NCBI GenBank assembly: GCA_025617745.1
Contig: CM046856.1
Coordinates: 40,360,888 to 40,424,887, forward strand
Direction of reading: 5' to 3'
Length of the DNA stretch: 64,000 nucleotides
From: Heliocidaris erythrogramma
Lineage: Eukaryota > Echinodermata > Echinoidea > Camarodonta > Echinometridae
The notes under the pieces are model-generated. The model searched no databases and had not been told where the DNA came from. It saw only the letters and a list, made by a program, of their open reading frames with translations. Positions 22,401 through 37,300 of this stretch are shown piece after piece; positions within the stretch are counted from its first letter, which is position 1, and every line of letters begins with the position of its first letter. The position numbers were made by a program, and so were the translations under genes.

Positions 22401-25332
22401 GGACTCAAAAATCCACGGTTTCAAGCAGACCCACTGTTGAAACCACGGTTTGAAACGCCGGTTGCAACTGGTGGTAGGGATTTCCCCTTTTTGCACTGCA
22501 CTGAGCATGCTCAGTAAGATTGATCCAACCAGTATACCGAGTTTTCCTTTACAATTTATTGTCGTGTTTTTTGGAATAAACAAGGACGTGTATCGCATGG
22601 GCGCAGGGCGTATTTTGCATGATCCTTCCTGCGCCTGTCTCTCCCGAGTAGTAACAAGCGCCATATTGATCGACGCGTTGTTGTCCGGTCCGCGCGCACA
22701 GCTAGCCCAGTTACTTCATTCAACAGGTAGCCTGCTATTAATTGCAGAGACGTAGACCGCGATAGTGTACGAGCTGGATCTGGAGGGTCCGACTCGCCTG
22801 CAATCAAATCATTTATATTCAGGTGTGCTCTATTTGAAAATTTGTTTTTCAAAAACTGTTTAAGGACGAAAATGACATAGTATGTAATAGTATGAATAAG
22901 ACGCTAATGGCCAACTCTGGGCATCTACACGGTGTCTTATTTAAAGATCACACATGTCTACAAAACTAAAAGTGAAATGTAAATTTTCTTTGAATTTATC
23001 GTATTTCACATGTACAGTATATGACATAGTTTATTCTCAATTTTTGAATTTAATTCAGAGACAAATATTTAAGTCGATTCATGTATTTGCAAGGATTGGG
23101 GCTTTATTGTTCTGAGGATTATTGTAAATTGTAGATTCAGGAATTCATTTTTTTTCAACAGTACGGTAGGCCCATCATATATATATAATTATGGGAGGGG
23201 GCGCCCACCCCCCCCCCCCCCATTTGAACATTTTGGAAAAAGACAATAGAAAACTGTTTTAAACAAAGTCGGCGCACCCTCTTATTTTCAAGGGGGTGTG
23301 ATTGGAGTGAGGACCCCCTTTTTTGCTTGTCAGAGAATTTTGGAAGAAACACTGCTCCATAAATAGCGGGGACCCTTTATTTTCCTCGTCACGTGAGATT
23401 TCTGTCAGAATCGTGGCCCCCACCCCTACTGGTCAACCCTGCATCAGCCCCTGATTTTGCCAGTGACATTTTAAGACTTTTTTCATTGAGAATCTTTTAT
23501 GCAATAGGATGGGAAAGTAAAATGGTTGGTAATGATTACATGCGCACACCCACAAACATCTGCACAAAGCCCCCCCATCTTACACCATGATCTCACAAGA
23601 GGAAAGCATATCAACAAATCCAACATGGTGCCATCTTCAATCATAGCCTCCCAAGATCATTATCAACATCAATTAACAATTTCTTTAGCAAGTTAGTGCG
23701 ATATCCCCCATTAGATTCTTTATCAAGCATATTTACATTGCCTCAACATCAACACCAAACACAAAATACCATGACATCATTCACATCTTGCCAGAAAGTA
23801 ACATGACTACCAATGTGAGGCCTTTACGATACAAAGTATAGTATAAAATGTAAAGTTGTTATAGAGTAACTTATTTTCATCAATTTAATATTACATATTT
23901 GTCATATTTCTGTAACATAAAATACATTAAAAACATTTATTTACATATATTTTCCATTAATAGTTAAAGGTTAAATAAGTTATGCATTGATTCATGGAAT
24001 AAATAATATGACTACCTATGTACATAAAACATTGGCGGATCCAGGGGGGCACTTCCAGGCCGTGCCCCCCCCCCCTTTTGGAAGAAAACTATGCATTTCG
24101 ACCATAGACGATCCGTCATTTTCTCCCACCTTTTAGAATGAAGACTTTTTTTTTTGCTTGTCAAGGAATTATGGAGGGGAACTTGACCCCCATAACCCCC
24201 CCCCCCCACTGAGCGAATTTTGAAGGTCTGGCGAAATTTTTTTTTTGCCAACCCCCCCCCCCCCATATTGAGCGACTTTTCGAAAAGCTGCTGAGACCAA
24301 AAAAATACGGGTCTACCTTTTCCAAAAGTTGACAAACCTTCATTTGTGTGCCCCCTCTTATACTCAATCCTGGATCCGCCCCTGCATAAAAGTCTATTGT
24401 AAATCTATTTAGAGTATTACAGTTCTTAGAGGCTTTAAGAAATATTTCATTTATAAACGATACTATGATTATGAATTCATGTAATATTTATGACTCACAT
24501 TTTGAGGTGAACATAATACAGGTATTTAAAAAGACAATAGACCTTTTTTACTAAGTGATTCAAATTTATGGATATTTCTTTCCTGGGGACCTAGTAACAA
24601 GGTATTCCATTAACCTGTTTTTAATGAATGAACTACAATACTTGGAATCCAGCTTTCATACATTACTTGTTGCTATGTCCGGCAAGCCTCTGGCAAGCTT
24701 TCAGATTGTCAAGAACAACCTTCGTTTCAAAAGTATGCATAAAATTTGAATCACTTAGTAAACAGGTCTATTTCCCAGATTTCACTTAATATGAAATTAT
24801 AATAAGAATGTACAATACACTGAAAGATAATTTAGTTCTGGAAATCAACTTCTTCAAAAATAATTTAGTTTAGTTTTCAATCTTGCAAAAAATTCGTTAT
24901 CTACATGTACTTTTTATTTTCTTCTCAATTTTTGCACGATCAAGACAATGTGCAGTTTTCATCTAAATATCTGAATTCAGGAGACCCTATATAGGATTGT
25001 ACACAATGGGAATTTCTCTTCTTATTCCAATATATTTTTTAACAAAATTTCCGAAAATATTAAAATTTTGATATTATGATTAATTGATTATGAATCAAAA
25101 TATTCAATACAAATCTGACTATGATACACTGCAATTCACATATATGTCAAAGAAACATAATTATGTATGTAACTACAGGCAAACCTACAACTACAACAAA
25201 CTCCTCTGTACTTTTTTTTCGGAGGGGGGGGGGGGGGGGGGGGGAGGAGACGACTACAAGCGGAAACAAGAGGGTTTTGTATGTGTGTATATTTTTTTCA
25301 AGGCAATGGTAAGCATGTGCCTCCTATGCCCC

Positions 25333-25363
<31 letters not shown>

Positions 25364-28300
25364 ACCTCCCTTTTACACCACTGCTCTTCTGGATTAAGGA
25401 AATATCAAAGCTTTGCTATATTAGGGTTTTAAAAAGTATATTACAAAGATGTAGGACCAGAGAGATAACGTTGTTATAACGAGTTTGTAACTGCGTTCTT
25501 CTAACAATGTTACTGTACTTTAACCCTAGTCCGTTGGTTGGTGGATTCAACCTCTTCTCTCATAGTTGGGAACGCCATGATTTTCTCCTCCTTGCGTTAG
25601 CTTTGGAAGCCTCATTTTGGTCTCTGCAAACAGATGATTGTGTTATTGATGCCCAATCACAGTGACCAAGCATCCTATGGAATGACCCTGTAAATGACAA
25701 CGTATCAACAGATAGTGGGCTGAAAAATATTTTATCAGAAAAAATTTTAATTTATGAAAAAAAAGAGAAATATATTATATACAAAGTAAGCAAAAAAAGA
25801 TCAAAATTTTGCAGAAAAAATGTAATCAATTTGTGATTTAATAATTATAAGCTACAACAAAATTAAAGGGGAATGAAACCCAGGCATCAGTATGCTATAA
25901 GCGAATGGGGATGACCAAGAAGAGTAAATAGTGAAAGTTGGAGCAAAATCGGACAATCCATTCAATAGTTATGACTTTTTAAAGTTAGAGTAAATCCCTA
26001 TCATGGGGATCCTTGAGTTGGCAACTTTGCCAGCATCTGTGATGTCATCGTGGACAACTCTCCATTCATTTTGTGTATACATTTTTAAAAAATGATTAAT
26101 ATGAAATTTCAAATTAGGAATCAACAATTCTTTCCAAATTGCTTTCAGAATTGATGAAGTCATGTCATACTCAAATAACAATTCAAAAGAATTTCAAATT
26201 TTCTTGAAAATGAAGAAAATGTGAAATTCTGTGTACAAAAGAGAGAGGCCAATACCTGCAAGATCACATGTAGTGGACTTTTTCCTTCCTCCTCATCCCC
26301 TTCCAGCATGTTAATGAGGCAGAATGCAGTGTCGTCATACAATTCAAATGGATTCCTCCGGTCTACAAGACCTCGTTGTGGTCTGGCAGCTGTCTGTATG
26401 GAAAATGGTGTTAGAAATTTAGAATTAGAGGGAAGATCACAATATGACTTTGACTGCTGAAACAGTGAATGTTTGCTAGTCCCGCATAAGTTTGGGCCTA
26501 TGAGTGGGATCAATGGAACCTTGATATCATACCGTCTCCGATATTGTTGCTCATTACAGTCCCTCCCATCTAATGTGTGCTTCTTAACCTGCCTTTATGC
26601 TTCGCTCTGCTTTATATGTGCATTGATGCATCCTGAAGCTGTAATAATCTAAATTTTTGTGAACCTTCCTGTAATGTAATGGTATGCATTCATGACATTA
26701 CAGATGGGTATACAAGTTCGCAAAAATTGAGATTCCTACATCATGCTCTACAATGTACATCTTAGTCAGATTCTAGCTTTAGTTTATGACATCAGACTCA
26801 AAGATTAATTTATTAATATTTATAGTTCCCTTGGTCTCATTTTACTCAAAATCAATTTTGGTGAAAGATTGAAATTTGAATAGATCTTGCTTTTGGCCTT
26901 CTCGTGAAATAAGCCACCGGTCATCGAGTGTGTACATACACACTGCCGTGTAAAGTCAATGGAGGATGTGAACCCTCATAGGCAATTACACGCAATAAAC
27001 TGCATGTACAAAGTGAATGCGGGGTGGCTTATTTCACGAGAATGCCACGCTTTTAAATCAGGATCTCGAGCAGAGTCTGGACATTGACATGTTGCTGACC
27101 ACCTAATTTTTGAATCATTCATTCATAATCATAGATTAGCCTAACTTAACTGGCCTTGAGTCGGACTCTGGAATTGGATTAAATAGACTAAGCCTAGGCC
27201 TACGTCACGTGCGTGGGCGTTGATTTTTAATTACTATTTTAGCAAACCAAGTAAAAAGTGCAATGTCTTGTTCATCGACTCCCCAATAATGGTGAAATTT
27301 TGATGAAAATCCATACAAAATAATACATGCTGGATACTACTAAATAGTCGAGGCCTATTTACAAGAATGCCAGGTTACCTGATGAGGCTGACCTCGACTT
27401 TCTTCAGTCTCACTCTCAGACTCGTCTTTGTTTGTTGTGATCAGGGACACCAAAATACACGCCCGGGACTAAAGAATTAACCAGAGTGCGATTGTTTTTT
27501 CTCCACCAGCTGCACACTGGCGCTAGGCTCCAAACAGCATGCTTTTATGAAGTAATTTTTACTTTTCTGCGCAACACGATACGTACAGATAAGAAGAAAA
27601 GAAATTTCTAAACTAGATATCACTCGGAATCGGTAAATTACTTACGATTTCCTTCCAGCTTGGGCTCGGGAAAGTATGCTAGCTCCTCAATTTTTGTTGC
27701 GAGAAAATTTCTTTCCGCAGCGTTCACGATCGATGATCAGCCGGCCGGTTGATGATGATGATGTCTCCAGCCTAAATGCTGCACTCTGATTGGTTAAAAC
27801 CGTGGTTTCACCTGAATCCACGGTTTCAGACCACCCCAAACAGTTGACTCAAAATGATGACGTAAAATCCGTGGGTGAAACCATGGATTCACTTGAAACC
27901 ACCTTTGTGAATCGCAAAAGTGAAACCGTGGTCTAATCCATGGTTTCAAACCACTGTTGAAACCATGGATTTGACTGAAACCACCTTTGTGAATTCGGGC
28001 CTATAGGTTTTTAGATTACACCAAGAGTCACCTGCATGCAAAATTTGAACAAAATCCTTTGAGAAATGTGACCGCCATAGCGCACAAGACATCTATCAAA
28101 ATATGACCTTTGACCCTATAAAAGACGCAACACTGGGGGCTGCATCACCAAAATCTATCGGTTTCTAGATTTTACCAAGATACACCTCCATACAAAGTTT
28201 GAAAGAAATCCGTTGAGAAATGTGACAGCTAGTGCCTACACAAACTATCCCCCAAAATATGGCCTGTTACTCTATAAAAGATGGAACACTGGGGGCAGCA

Positions 28301-31300
28301 TCAACAAAAGTTATCGGTTTCCAGATTTTACCAAGATACACCTCCATACAAAGTTTGAAGGAAATCCGTGGATAAATGTGACCGATGTGCGTACACAAGA
28401 ATGTGACGCGGCGGCACCAGGGGATACAATAATGATATTGATGGTAATGATGATGATGACGATGATGATGATAGTGATGATGATAGTGATGATGGGGATG
28501 ATGAAGATCGTGAATACAGACTATTAAATTAATAATTTTACCAATTGATTCCTCATAGCTTGGGAAGGCTTCTTCAGCTGATCTCGCTTGTTCTTGACAG
28601 CATCCAGTGCTGTACTGCATGCTGCCCTCTATAGATGAAAAACAGTATAATTTCATTTAATGGAAATTAACTTTTCATTTGTCAAATATGATTGCATTTT
28701 GCAAGATAAAAAGTTGGATCAAATGAGGGAGCAATCATTTACAGTAGTAGTGCAGGAAAACTCTGATAAGGTTGCACAAACCATGATTTCAACTTCAATC
28801 ATGGCACTATTCAGCAATGTACTTTTCATAGTGGCAGAGTTAGCTCAAACTGGAACACAAAATACAGAAATATATAAAGAAAAGACAAAACAAGGACAGT
28901 AAACGAGGAATAATAAATTTAAACATAGAGTAATAAATAAGAAAAAGATAGATAGGGAGAGAGAGAGAGAGAAAGAGAGAATATGCCCCGATGACAAGAA
29001 GATAATACGAAATTTCAAATTGAAATGGAAAAAGAAAAGAATATCTAGGTTAAATGGGGAAAATAATTTACAAAAGGTAAACAAGCAACAAAAAATATAT
29101 AAATATTGTACAAGAAATTTGAGGTTTTCAGGCCAATAAATTGAGGGTAATGACCATAATGAAATTGCAACCAACTGACTTTTAAAGAGCACAAAAATAA
29201 AAGGCATGTCTTACATATTGGTGAAACTGTTTTGCTTTCTCTGCAGTGTATGCTAAGAATCTTAGTTCCTCCTGCGATAAATCTACCAGACCTAAACATA
29301 TAACAAATAAAGAAGTTTAACCTCAATACAACTCGCATTCCATGTACATCAAAGACATTATACTCTTATTTACAGTCTCAAAGGAAACATGCTCTTAATG
29401 GCATCAGAGGTCCACAATGGAAAATCCTGGGCCCCGTCTTATATAGTCTAGTTCTGGACTCTTTTTATTGATTTTTTTTATTCACCGACTATACGCGATA
29501 TGCAAAGTGATGGTGCGATCCCGAGAACCTGTTGGCCCCGAAAAAAAAGAGTCCAGTGCAATTGCTCCACGCTGATGTCAGGGGTCACAAGTTCACACAC
29601 AAGTGATCATAGATATTCATGAAATCACCGTCAATTGCGTTGTTTACATTTTGCACGTGGTGGGATCCCTGATCTGATCGCATATCGCATATCAGCTCAG
29701 CTCGACCAGACTGGCTAGATAACCTAAGAACTGAAGCCACTGCCTGGCCCGGACCCTTCTGGCCAGAATCAGCCTGCTAGCCGCTGAGACAATAGTGAGT
29801 ATTGTGTCTCTACTGGGCCAAGCTAATTGGTTCTAAATATCTGCCTTATTTTGCATGTTATGTCTATTAGAAAGTAGTGTGCAGTAGTTTATGTATAACC
29901 CAATGAAAATCTGATTCCCTGAAGTGTATTAAAGCTATCCTGCAATATCATTAGTCCTATTTGATATCACAATTTCTCAAAATTATCTTACTCAATTATC
30001 TTCAAATTTTCGTCAGTCATCGGTCCTAATTAGGTCAAGTTCCCACATCTTTTTCAAGGTCATCAGGTTATCGTGACGTCATCTAGGCGTCATTTTGTAC
30101 AAATCAACTTATGGTCGTATCTTCATAACGAAATGTGATTTCTCTTTCATATTTGGCATGGTTAAGGTCACTGTCATTGCAGTCATGGTCATCACCATTA
30201 TCCCCATCATTATCATCATTATCACCATCATCATCATTATATCATCAATCATCTTCATAATCACCATCACCATAATCACCACCATTATCACATCATCAAT
30301 CTTCATCACTATCCCCTTCATTATCATGATTATCATCACCATCATTATATCATCATAATCATAACCATCATCATCATCATCACCATAATCATTTTACAAT
30401 GACCGTTTCATTCATGTTTCTACATTCCTGTCCTCAAGAAGCATCTCCATTCATAGCAACCAAGAAAATTATAACTAATTTTGTTATTTACTAGATAAAT
30501 CTATGTATCTACCTATTTGCTAGTTTCCCAAACTATGCCGTCATTCGAGAAAACCTAATTCTAAAACGCGCAGCCCCTGCCTGCGCGCGCGTACTCCCCG
30601 TCCACCAATCCAATCGCGCCACCGCCATACTCTTCCTCTTCCGAGCAGTCAGAGACAGAATCTAGGACATGTCAGACAAGGAGAGGGGCTGGAGGGAGGG
30701 ACATAGGTAGATACATAGATTTATCTAGTAAATAACAAAATTAGTTATAATTTTCTTGATTTACAGCAATAAATCGTTGTATCTACCCATTTGCTAGAAT
30801 AGCACGGATAAAAACCCGGGTGGCATGTCCCAGGACGGGAGTAACTAACGCGGGGCAGACAGAGACGACGAAGCAGCTCTCAACCCAGAGGATTCACATC
30901 CAACCTCACCCGAAGGAGCATCCTTAAGATAGAAGGATGTGAAGAAAGTAGGGGAACGCCAAAAGGCGGCCCTCAAAAGTCTTCCAAAGGGATGAACCTG
31001 ACAAAGCGCCCAGGATGTAGAACACTCCTAGTATCATGCGCTCTGGGAGGCTCCCAGACAGGAGAGCCTCCGAACCCACAGCTTGGATAGCCTCGACAAT
31101 CCAACGGGAGATAGTCTCCCGTGATGCTGGGGAAGGGTGATGGAAAAGAGAAGAGCTGATCATCCTTACGAAAACAACCGTAGTCCTATCCAAGTACCAT
31201 TTGAGAGCCCTAACAGGGCACCAAGATTTATCCTCCATGACGGAAGAGAATTCCGACAGAGGACTCAAGAACACTTCGATTGAGCCAGAAGAATCCGTCT

Positions 31301-34300
31301 GATTCTTGGCAATAACGAAGGTCGAGGGACAAGACGTACACCTTGCCTTTCCCATCTGATATGCCCGGGGGGCGTAGAGAGAGAAAGGTGGTCTTAATCG
31401 GGAGATGGTGTAACGACGCTTTGCAGAACGGCCCAAAGGGCGGTTCGGCCAAGGCATCCAAAACCAAGGAAGGCTCCACGCAGGAGTCAACTGGCGATTT
31501 GCTGGGCGTGTCAAAAGAAAGACCTCAGCAAATGAGTCAGGAAGGGAGAGATTGAAAACTCCCAAACCATCAGAAAGAAAAAACCAAAGTGAACCGCAGT
31601 AAAAGCGGACCGGTAACCACGAAAGTTAGAGAGGGCCCTGCCCTTATCGAAAGGAGTGATAAGGAAAAAATTTTTTTTTTTTTTGCTATAGTACCCACCG
31701 GGGCAGAAATGGGAAACAAATCCCTTCTCCCCAACAAGCATGGAAGGCTTCTAAACTCGAGTTGACAACAGCTTGGGTAGAAACTCTTCCGCTCTGGACT
31801 ATGAACTGGGAGGCTCTCTCTGAGAGTCCTCGCTTCCTCCTCAATAGCGGCCAGGCGGTCAATGTAGAGCCGCCGGACGATGGTGGAGGATCCCCGACAG
31901 GGGCTGATCTGAGGGCTGCTCTCCATTGAAGGGAGAGAGGCCGACCGTCCAGCAGAGACAGAAGAAGAGGAAACCAAGGTCTCCTCGGCCAGCAAAGGTG
32001 CTATGAGCAGAAACCCACGCCTGATCCACCTGAATCTTCCCCAGGAACTGAGGAATTAAGGAGATCGGCGGAAAGGCGTAACCCCGGAAGTTCTTTCCCT
32101 GAAGGGAGAACGCATCGAGGGCCCAAGCTTCCGGATCTCGCACTCGAGAGCAATCTCGGGAGGCGATGATTCAGAGCTGTCGCAAACAGGTCTATCTCCA
32201 GAGGGGCGCAGACTGAACTGAGGTAGTCGAAGACCTCTTGATTCAGTGACCACTCGGAGGGGAGACACATGTCCCGGGACAGCAAATCTGCAATCAGATT
32301 GTCCCGCCCGGGAACATAGGAGGCGATCGGAATCACTCGGTGAGGCCGACACCGCTCTTAAGTTTGGCGGTTAGATCGTTCAGGGTAGCGGGAAGAATTC
32401 CGCCCTGTCTGTTGATGTAAGCAGCAACAGAGGTGCTGACCGTCAAAATCAGGACAGAGCGACCTACAATCATGTTCTCGAAAAGGCGGAGAGACATGAG
32501 GACTGCCATCAATTCCAACACAATAAGTGGGGCAAGGTGCACAGGTGTGACCAGTCCCCCGAGACCACCTGGTCCGAACATGGCGATAAGCAGGCGTTTG
32601 ATCTCCTCGGTAAGAGGAATCCACACCTTGAGCGAGTCTACACTGGGCTTGAAAAACTTCAGGAGATGAAGTTGGAAAAGGCCTCATATGAAGCCGACAG
32701 TCTTTGAGGACATCCCCAAGGCTCGATAAGTGGTCCAAAAACTGGTGCCATCGGCCTGCCCGAACTTGACGTAAGAGACGAAGAGATCGAGCTAGAAAGA
32801 CAATTGCCTGAATTCTCTCCCGACTGGGGCGGGTAAGGTGGTTCACAATGTCTAAATTCCGCACTCAGGTAAATGGGTCTGCGGGTAGGAGTCAACTCCG
32901 ACTTGTCCCAGTTGGCTATGAATCCTACTTCTTGCGTAGTACGGAGAAGTAGGGCCATGTGCGACTGAAGGACGGACACAGAGCTCGCCACCAGGAGCCA
33001 GTCGTCCAGGTAAGTGAAAAGTCTCAGACCGCGATCCTGAGGGAAGCGGCTATGGTAGAGACTGCTCGAGTAAACTCGAGGAGCCGGTTTCAGGCCGAAA
33101 AAAACCGGAAAGTTTCGCCTTGAAGGAGAAAACTTAGAAGGTCCCTTGAAGAAGGGTGTATCGGTATGTGAAAGTATCTTTCAAGTCTACCGAAATGGCC
33201 ACATCTGACGGTCTGATCGCCGGGAGAATCAAGGCCAAGGTTTCCCTGTGGAAAAACCTCTCTTGGTATGAAGGAATTGACGACCTCCATATTCAAGATC
33301 ATTCTGAGCTTCCCCGAGCATTTGGGAATATAAGATAGGGGAGAGGCACAACTGGGGTGGTCTCTTACCCTTTCGATCACGCCCTTTTCCAGCAGCTCTT
33401 GCATCTCGGTGGAGATGTGCTCTAGAAAGGGGGCGATAGTGTAGGAGGGTTGTGGCGGACGGTTCCGTGTGGGAGGGGCTTAGAAGCCTCCTCGCACGAA
33501 GGGGAGCACGAAAACGTCGTCAGTAAATCCTTCCCAGGCAGGAAGGTACTGAATACAGCCGCCAACCCTCTCCTCCAACGCTCGGGGCGCACCTGTGCAA
33601 GGGGCAGCTGGAAGCGCCACCGCGTCTAGGAGGCGGAAAGACACCCCGTGCCTGCGGCTTAGGAGCCGAGGACTTAAGGCGTTTCAGAAGTTCCGTCGCC
33701 TGCTTTATTCACAGACGCCCGGATCAGCCCGACTCTGTAAAAGTGTCGGGAAGAAATTTCTCCAGCAGGGCTTGAGTCTCTACCGCCAAGGACCGAAAGG
33801 TCTGGGGTGTAATCTCAGCCTGTGAAGAGGCATCATCCTCCGAAAATCCAGACTGAAACCTGATCCCAAGAAGGGCGGTGTAAGCAGTCCCAGGATTCCT
33901 CCCCAGGCGGAGCACCAAGTGCCGCTGGAATGGGAGTAGCCCCGACCGGACGATCAAAGCTGAACGTGGTCGGGAGACGCCCGAAGTGGGGCAGTAAGGC
34001 TCTAGTGTGTTGGAAACCAAACACAATGAGCCGGATACCTGAGAAAAGGAACCGGATCCCAACCCACTAGATGCAGTGGTGGTAAACAAGGGAAACCAGT
34101 GTTCCTAGCCGGATAACCGGTAAAAACCGGTATCCGAACCAGATATCCGGTATCCGAACCGGTATCCGAACCGGACCCGGGTCAGGGCGGGTACAGGTAT
34201 CCCCCTTCCCCCTTGTGAGGGAGGGGTTGGAGTCAGGCGTGGTGGGGGGTACAGACACAGAGTCTGACCAACCACTCCGCTCCACAATGATCTTGAGATA

Positions 34301-37300
34301 ATCAGAAGTTCATGGGAGACGCCCGACTCAGTAGTAGTCGCCCCCAGGGGGCTAACCTTTATCTTCTTGGCCCCCTTGGCAAATGAGGTGAACAGTCGAT
34401 GTCAAGGGGAGAGAGACCGCCCCGCCGGCTGGCTGGGCAGTACTCTGGCGCTTACGTGTCTTGGGCAGGTGAGCATGTCTATCGCTCCCTTTACCCTTAG
34501 AAACGGGCAACGCTTCCGTATAGTAGGCCCAGTGGGGGTTACATTTGGAAGATCACGACTGTTAATACTCTTTCCCGTCTTGCTTGGATTAGAAGCATGC
34601 GGAGAGACAAAAAGAGCCGACCCCTGAGCAAACATACCTATGGCTAGAGAGCGAGGAATATGATGCTCGAGCGTGACGAACTGTGGGCTGGGATAACACC
34701 CCCAGTTTTATCGGTGAGAGGTACAGTACCAGTCAGCATTCATCGACTACTATTCAGCCCAGAACAATAGATTTCGTCCAATAATCCCATTGTTCTGGCT
34801 TGAATAGTGTTAAAGTGTAGTCAATGAATGCTGACTGGTACTGTATTGGCCGTGTTCCAGCACTCACTCCCACCGTTATACAAGCCCCTATCTTCGAGAG
34901 AGGTATTGGCCGTGTTCCAGCACTCACTCTCTCGTAACATCCCGCATGAGTTGTTCGTCAAAACAGACGACGAACTCATAACGGGGCGAGCCGTACACGA
35001 AGTAGGCCCTAACTTACCTTAGTCGAAGCTCCGTGGAAGTTTATAATGTTGGTGCGAGATGAATTCTCGCAGCCAACCACTTCCAAGGCTGGGCGAGTCC
35101 CCTTATAAGTATTAAATACTGGGGAACGCCAGCCGAACGGAGACCTCGACATGGCTGAAATTAAAGACAAGCAAACAAATATAGAAACCCATATATAGTA
35201 ATAAATTTATTATTATTACAAACAATATAGATCTATATAAAGGTAACAACCAACTCACAAGACGGAATGGGAATAAACTCCTATTACGGAGCACAACGTA
35301 TGATAAGACCGCTTGTCTAAGCGCGTTGAATCAACCACCTACAGACACGCCCTTACAAAAATTTTCTGTGGTATACCACACAACGTTACCACAGGATATA
35401 CCATAGGATATACCATAGGAAAATTCCTGTGGTATACCACAGAAAATTCCTGTGTTTTTTTTGGACATTTACCACATATAAGTACCACACATAAATACCA
35501 CACGGGATTACCACATAGAAAATACCACAAGAAAAATACCCATGGAATTCACCTGTGGATCTTGTGGTATTTTGGGACGTTTACCACAGAACCCCGGGCT
35601 CATTACCACATGTTAATACCACAAAACAATACCACAAAGCAATACCGCATGCCAGTACCACACAGCAATACATGTGGTATTTTGGGACATATACCACACA
35701 AATCACGTCAATACCACACACCTGTACCACACAGCAGTACCACATGGCTGTACCACATGGCTGTACCACATGGCTGTACCACACAGCAGTACAACATGGC
35801 TGTACCACACAGCAATACATGTGGTATTTTGGGACATATACCACACAAATCACGTCAATACCACATGTCTGTACCACATAGCAGTACCACATGGCTGTAC
35901 CACATAGCAGTACCACATAGCTGTACCACATGGCTGTACCACATAGCAGTACCACATGGCTGTACCACACAGCAGTACCACATGGCTGTACCACACAGCA
36001 ATACATGTGGTATTTTGGGACATATACCACACAAATCACGTCAATACCACATGGCTGTACCACATAGCTGTACCACACAGCAGTACCACACAGCAATACC
36101 ACATGGCTGTACCACATGGCTGCACCACATGGCTGTACCACATGGCTGTACCACACAGCAGTACCACATGGCTGTACCACACAGCAGTACCACATAGCTG
36201 TACCACATAGCAATTCCTGTGGTATACCATAGGGCAATACCACAGATGTTTACCACATACCGCATAGCAGTACCGCAAACCAGTACCACACAGATGTACC
36301 ACACAGCAATACCCGAGTTCATCTTTGGACATAGGCCAATACCACAGAGAAGTACCACACAAAAATACCATACTGAATATGAGAGTACCACACAGCTACT
36401 CTCATATGGTATGACTATGTGGTACTCCCTTGTGGTATTGCTTTGCGGTACTCTTCTGTAATATTGCTGTGTGGTACTTCTCTGTGGTATTTCTGTAGTT
36501 TCCCCTGTGGTATTACTGTGTGGTACTCATCTGTGGTATTGATGTGTGGTACTCGTCTGTGGTATTGGTGTGAGATACTCCTGTGGTACTGCTATTTGGT
36601 ATTCCCCTGTGGTATAGCTGTATGGTACTCCACTGTGGTATAGCTGTGTGGTACTCCTCTGTGGTAAAGCTCTGTGGTACTCATATGTGGTATTGCTGTG
36701 TGGAAGTCTTGTGCCGGTGTCAATATGTGATACTCTGTGGTATCGCTCTGTCATACTACTGTGTGGGTTTTCTGTTTGGTACTGATGCATGCTACTGGTG
36801 TGCGGTTTTGCCAAGTACAGTGCCTGTCACAATTCTTCTTCTACCTGTTAACCTGCAAAAGCTTATCACAATAGGATCACAGTGGGATCACCGGACCATA
36901 TCTATTGAATTCAGCGCTTGCACGTTGACAGGTAGAATAATTGTGACTTGCACTTTATTACCACATTCACAAAATAATTCACCATCAAGCATGATCCCAT
37001 CAGAATACTACAGACCAACACGTTTTACTACATATAATGAAAGTGGAAATTGCAAGTTAAGGGAACAAATTCTTCACTTTTAATAAAAGGAAATATACAT
37101 ATATAAACTGCTACGTGTATACTGATATTTAAACTCTGCACAACTTGTAAGTCCCTCAAGCATTTGCAGATATTCTCTCTCTTTAAAAAAAGAAATAGGA
37201 AAAGTATATAAACTTTGCTGGTAATCTGATATACACTTACAAATTCTTGAGGAACTTATAAGTTTCATTTAAGATAGATATAATAAAAACATGTCGCCAT

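Larger units (their letters stand above)
22311..28001 (-). mobile_element. PIF/Harbinger-type DNA transposon, 5.7 kb, inserted in a tandem array
   Basis: The two ends share a perfect 18-bp inverted repeat (GGCCCGAATTCACAAAGG) and are flanked by TAT on both sides (22308-22310, 28002-28004), the 3-bp duplication size of Harbinger elements. Subterminal zones 22320-22460 and 27795-27990 are dense in AAACCACGGTTTCA/AAACCATGGATT words in both orientations, probable transposase-binding sites. Inside are candidate minus-strand exons (one HARBI1-like) and several nested MITEs. No complete DDE nuclease was recognised, so it is probably non-autonomous or decayed. It lies in a NUP42 intron. Confidence 0.8.

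Noticed and set aside
35313-36197. 294-codon plus-strand ORF rich in Tyr, His and Thr (and a 220-codon antisense partner)
   Set aside because: It is translation of the TACCACA minisatellite. Open frames appear on both strands because the 13-bp unit lacks stops.
35349-36830. CRISPR-like array of short repeats
   Set aside because: Units are contiguous 13-mers without unique spacers, in a eukaryotic intron; it is a minisatellite.
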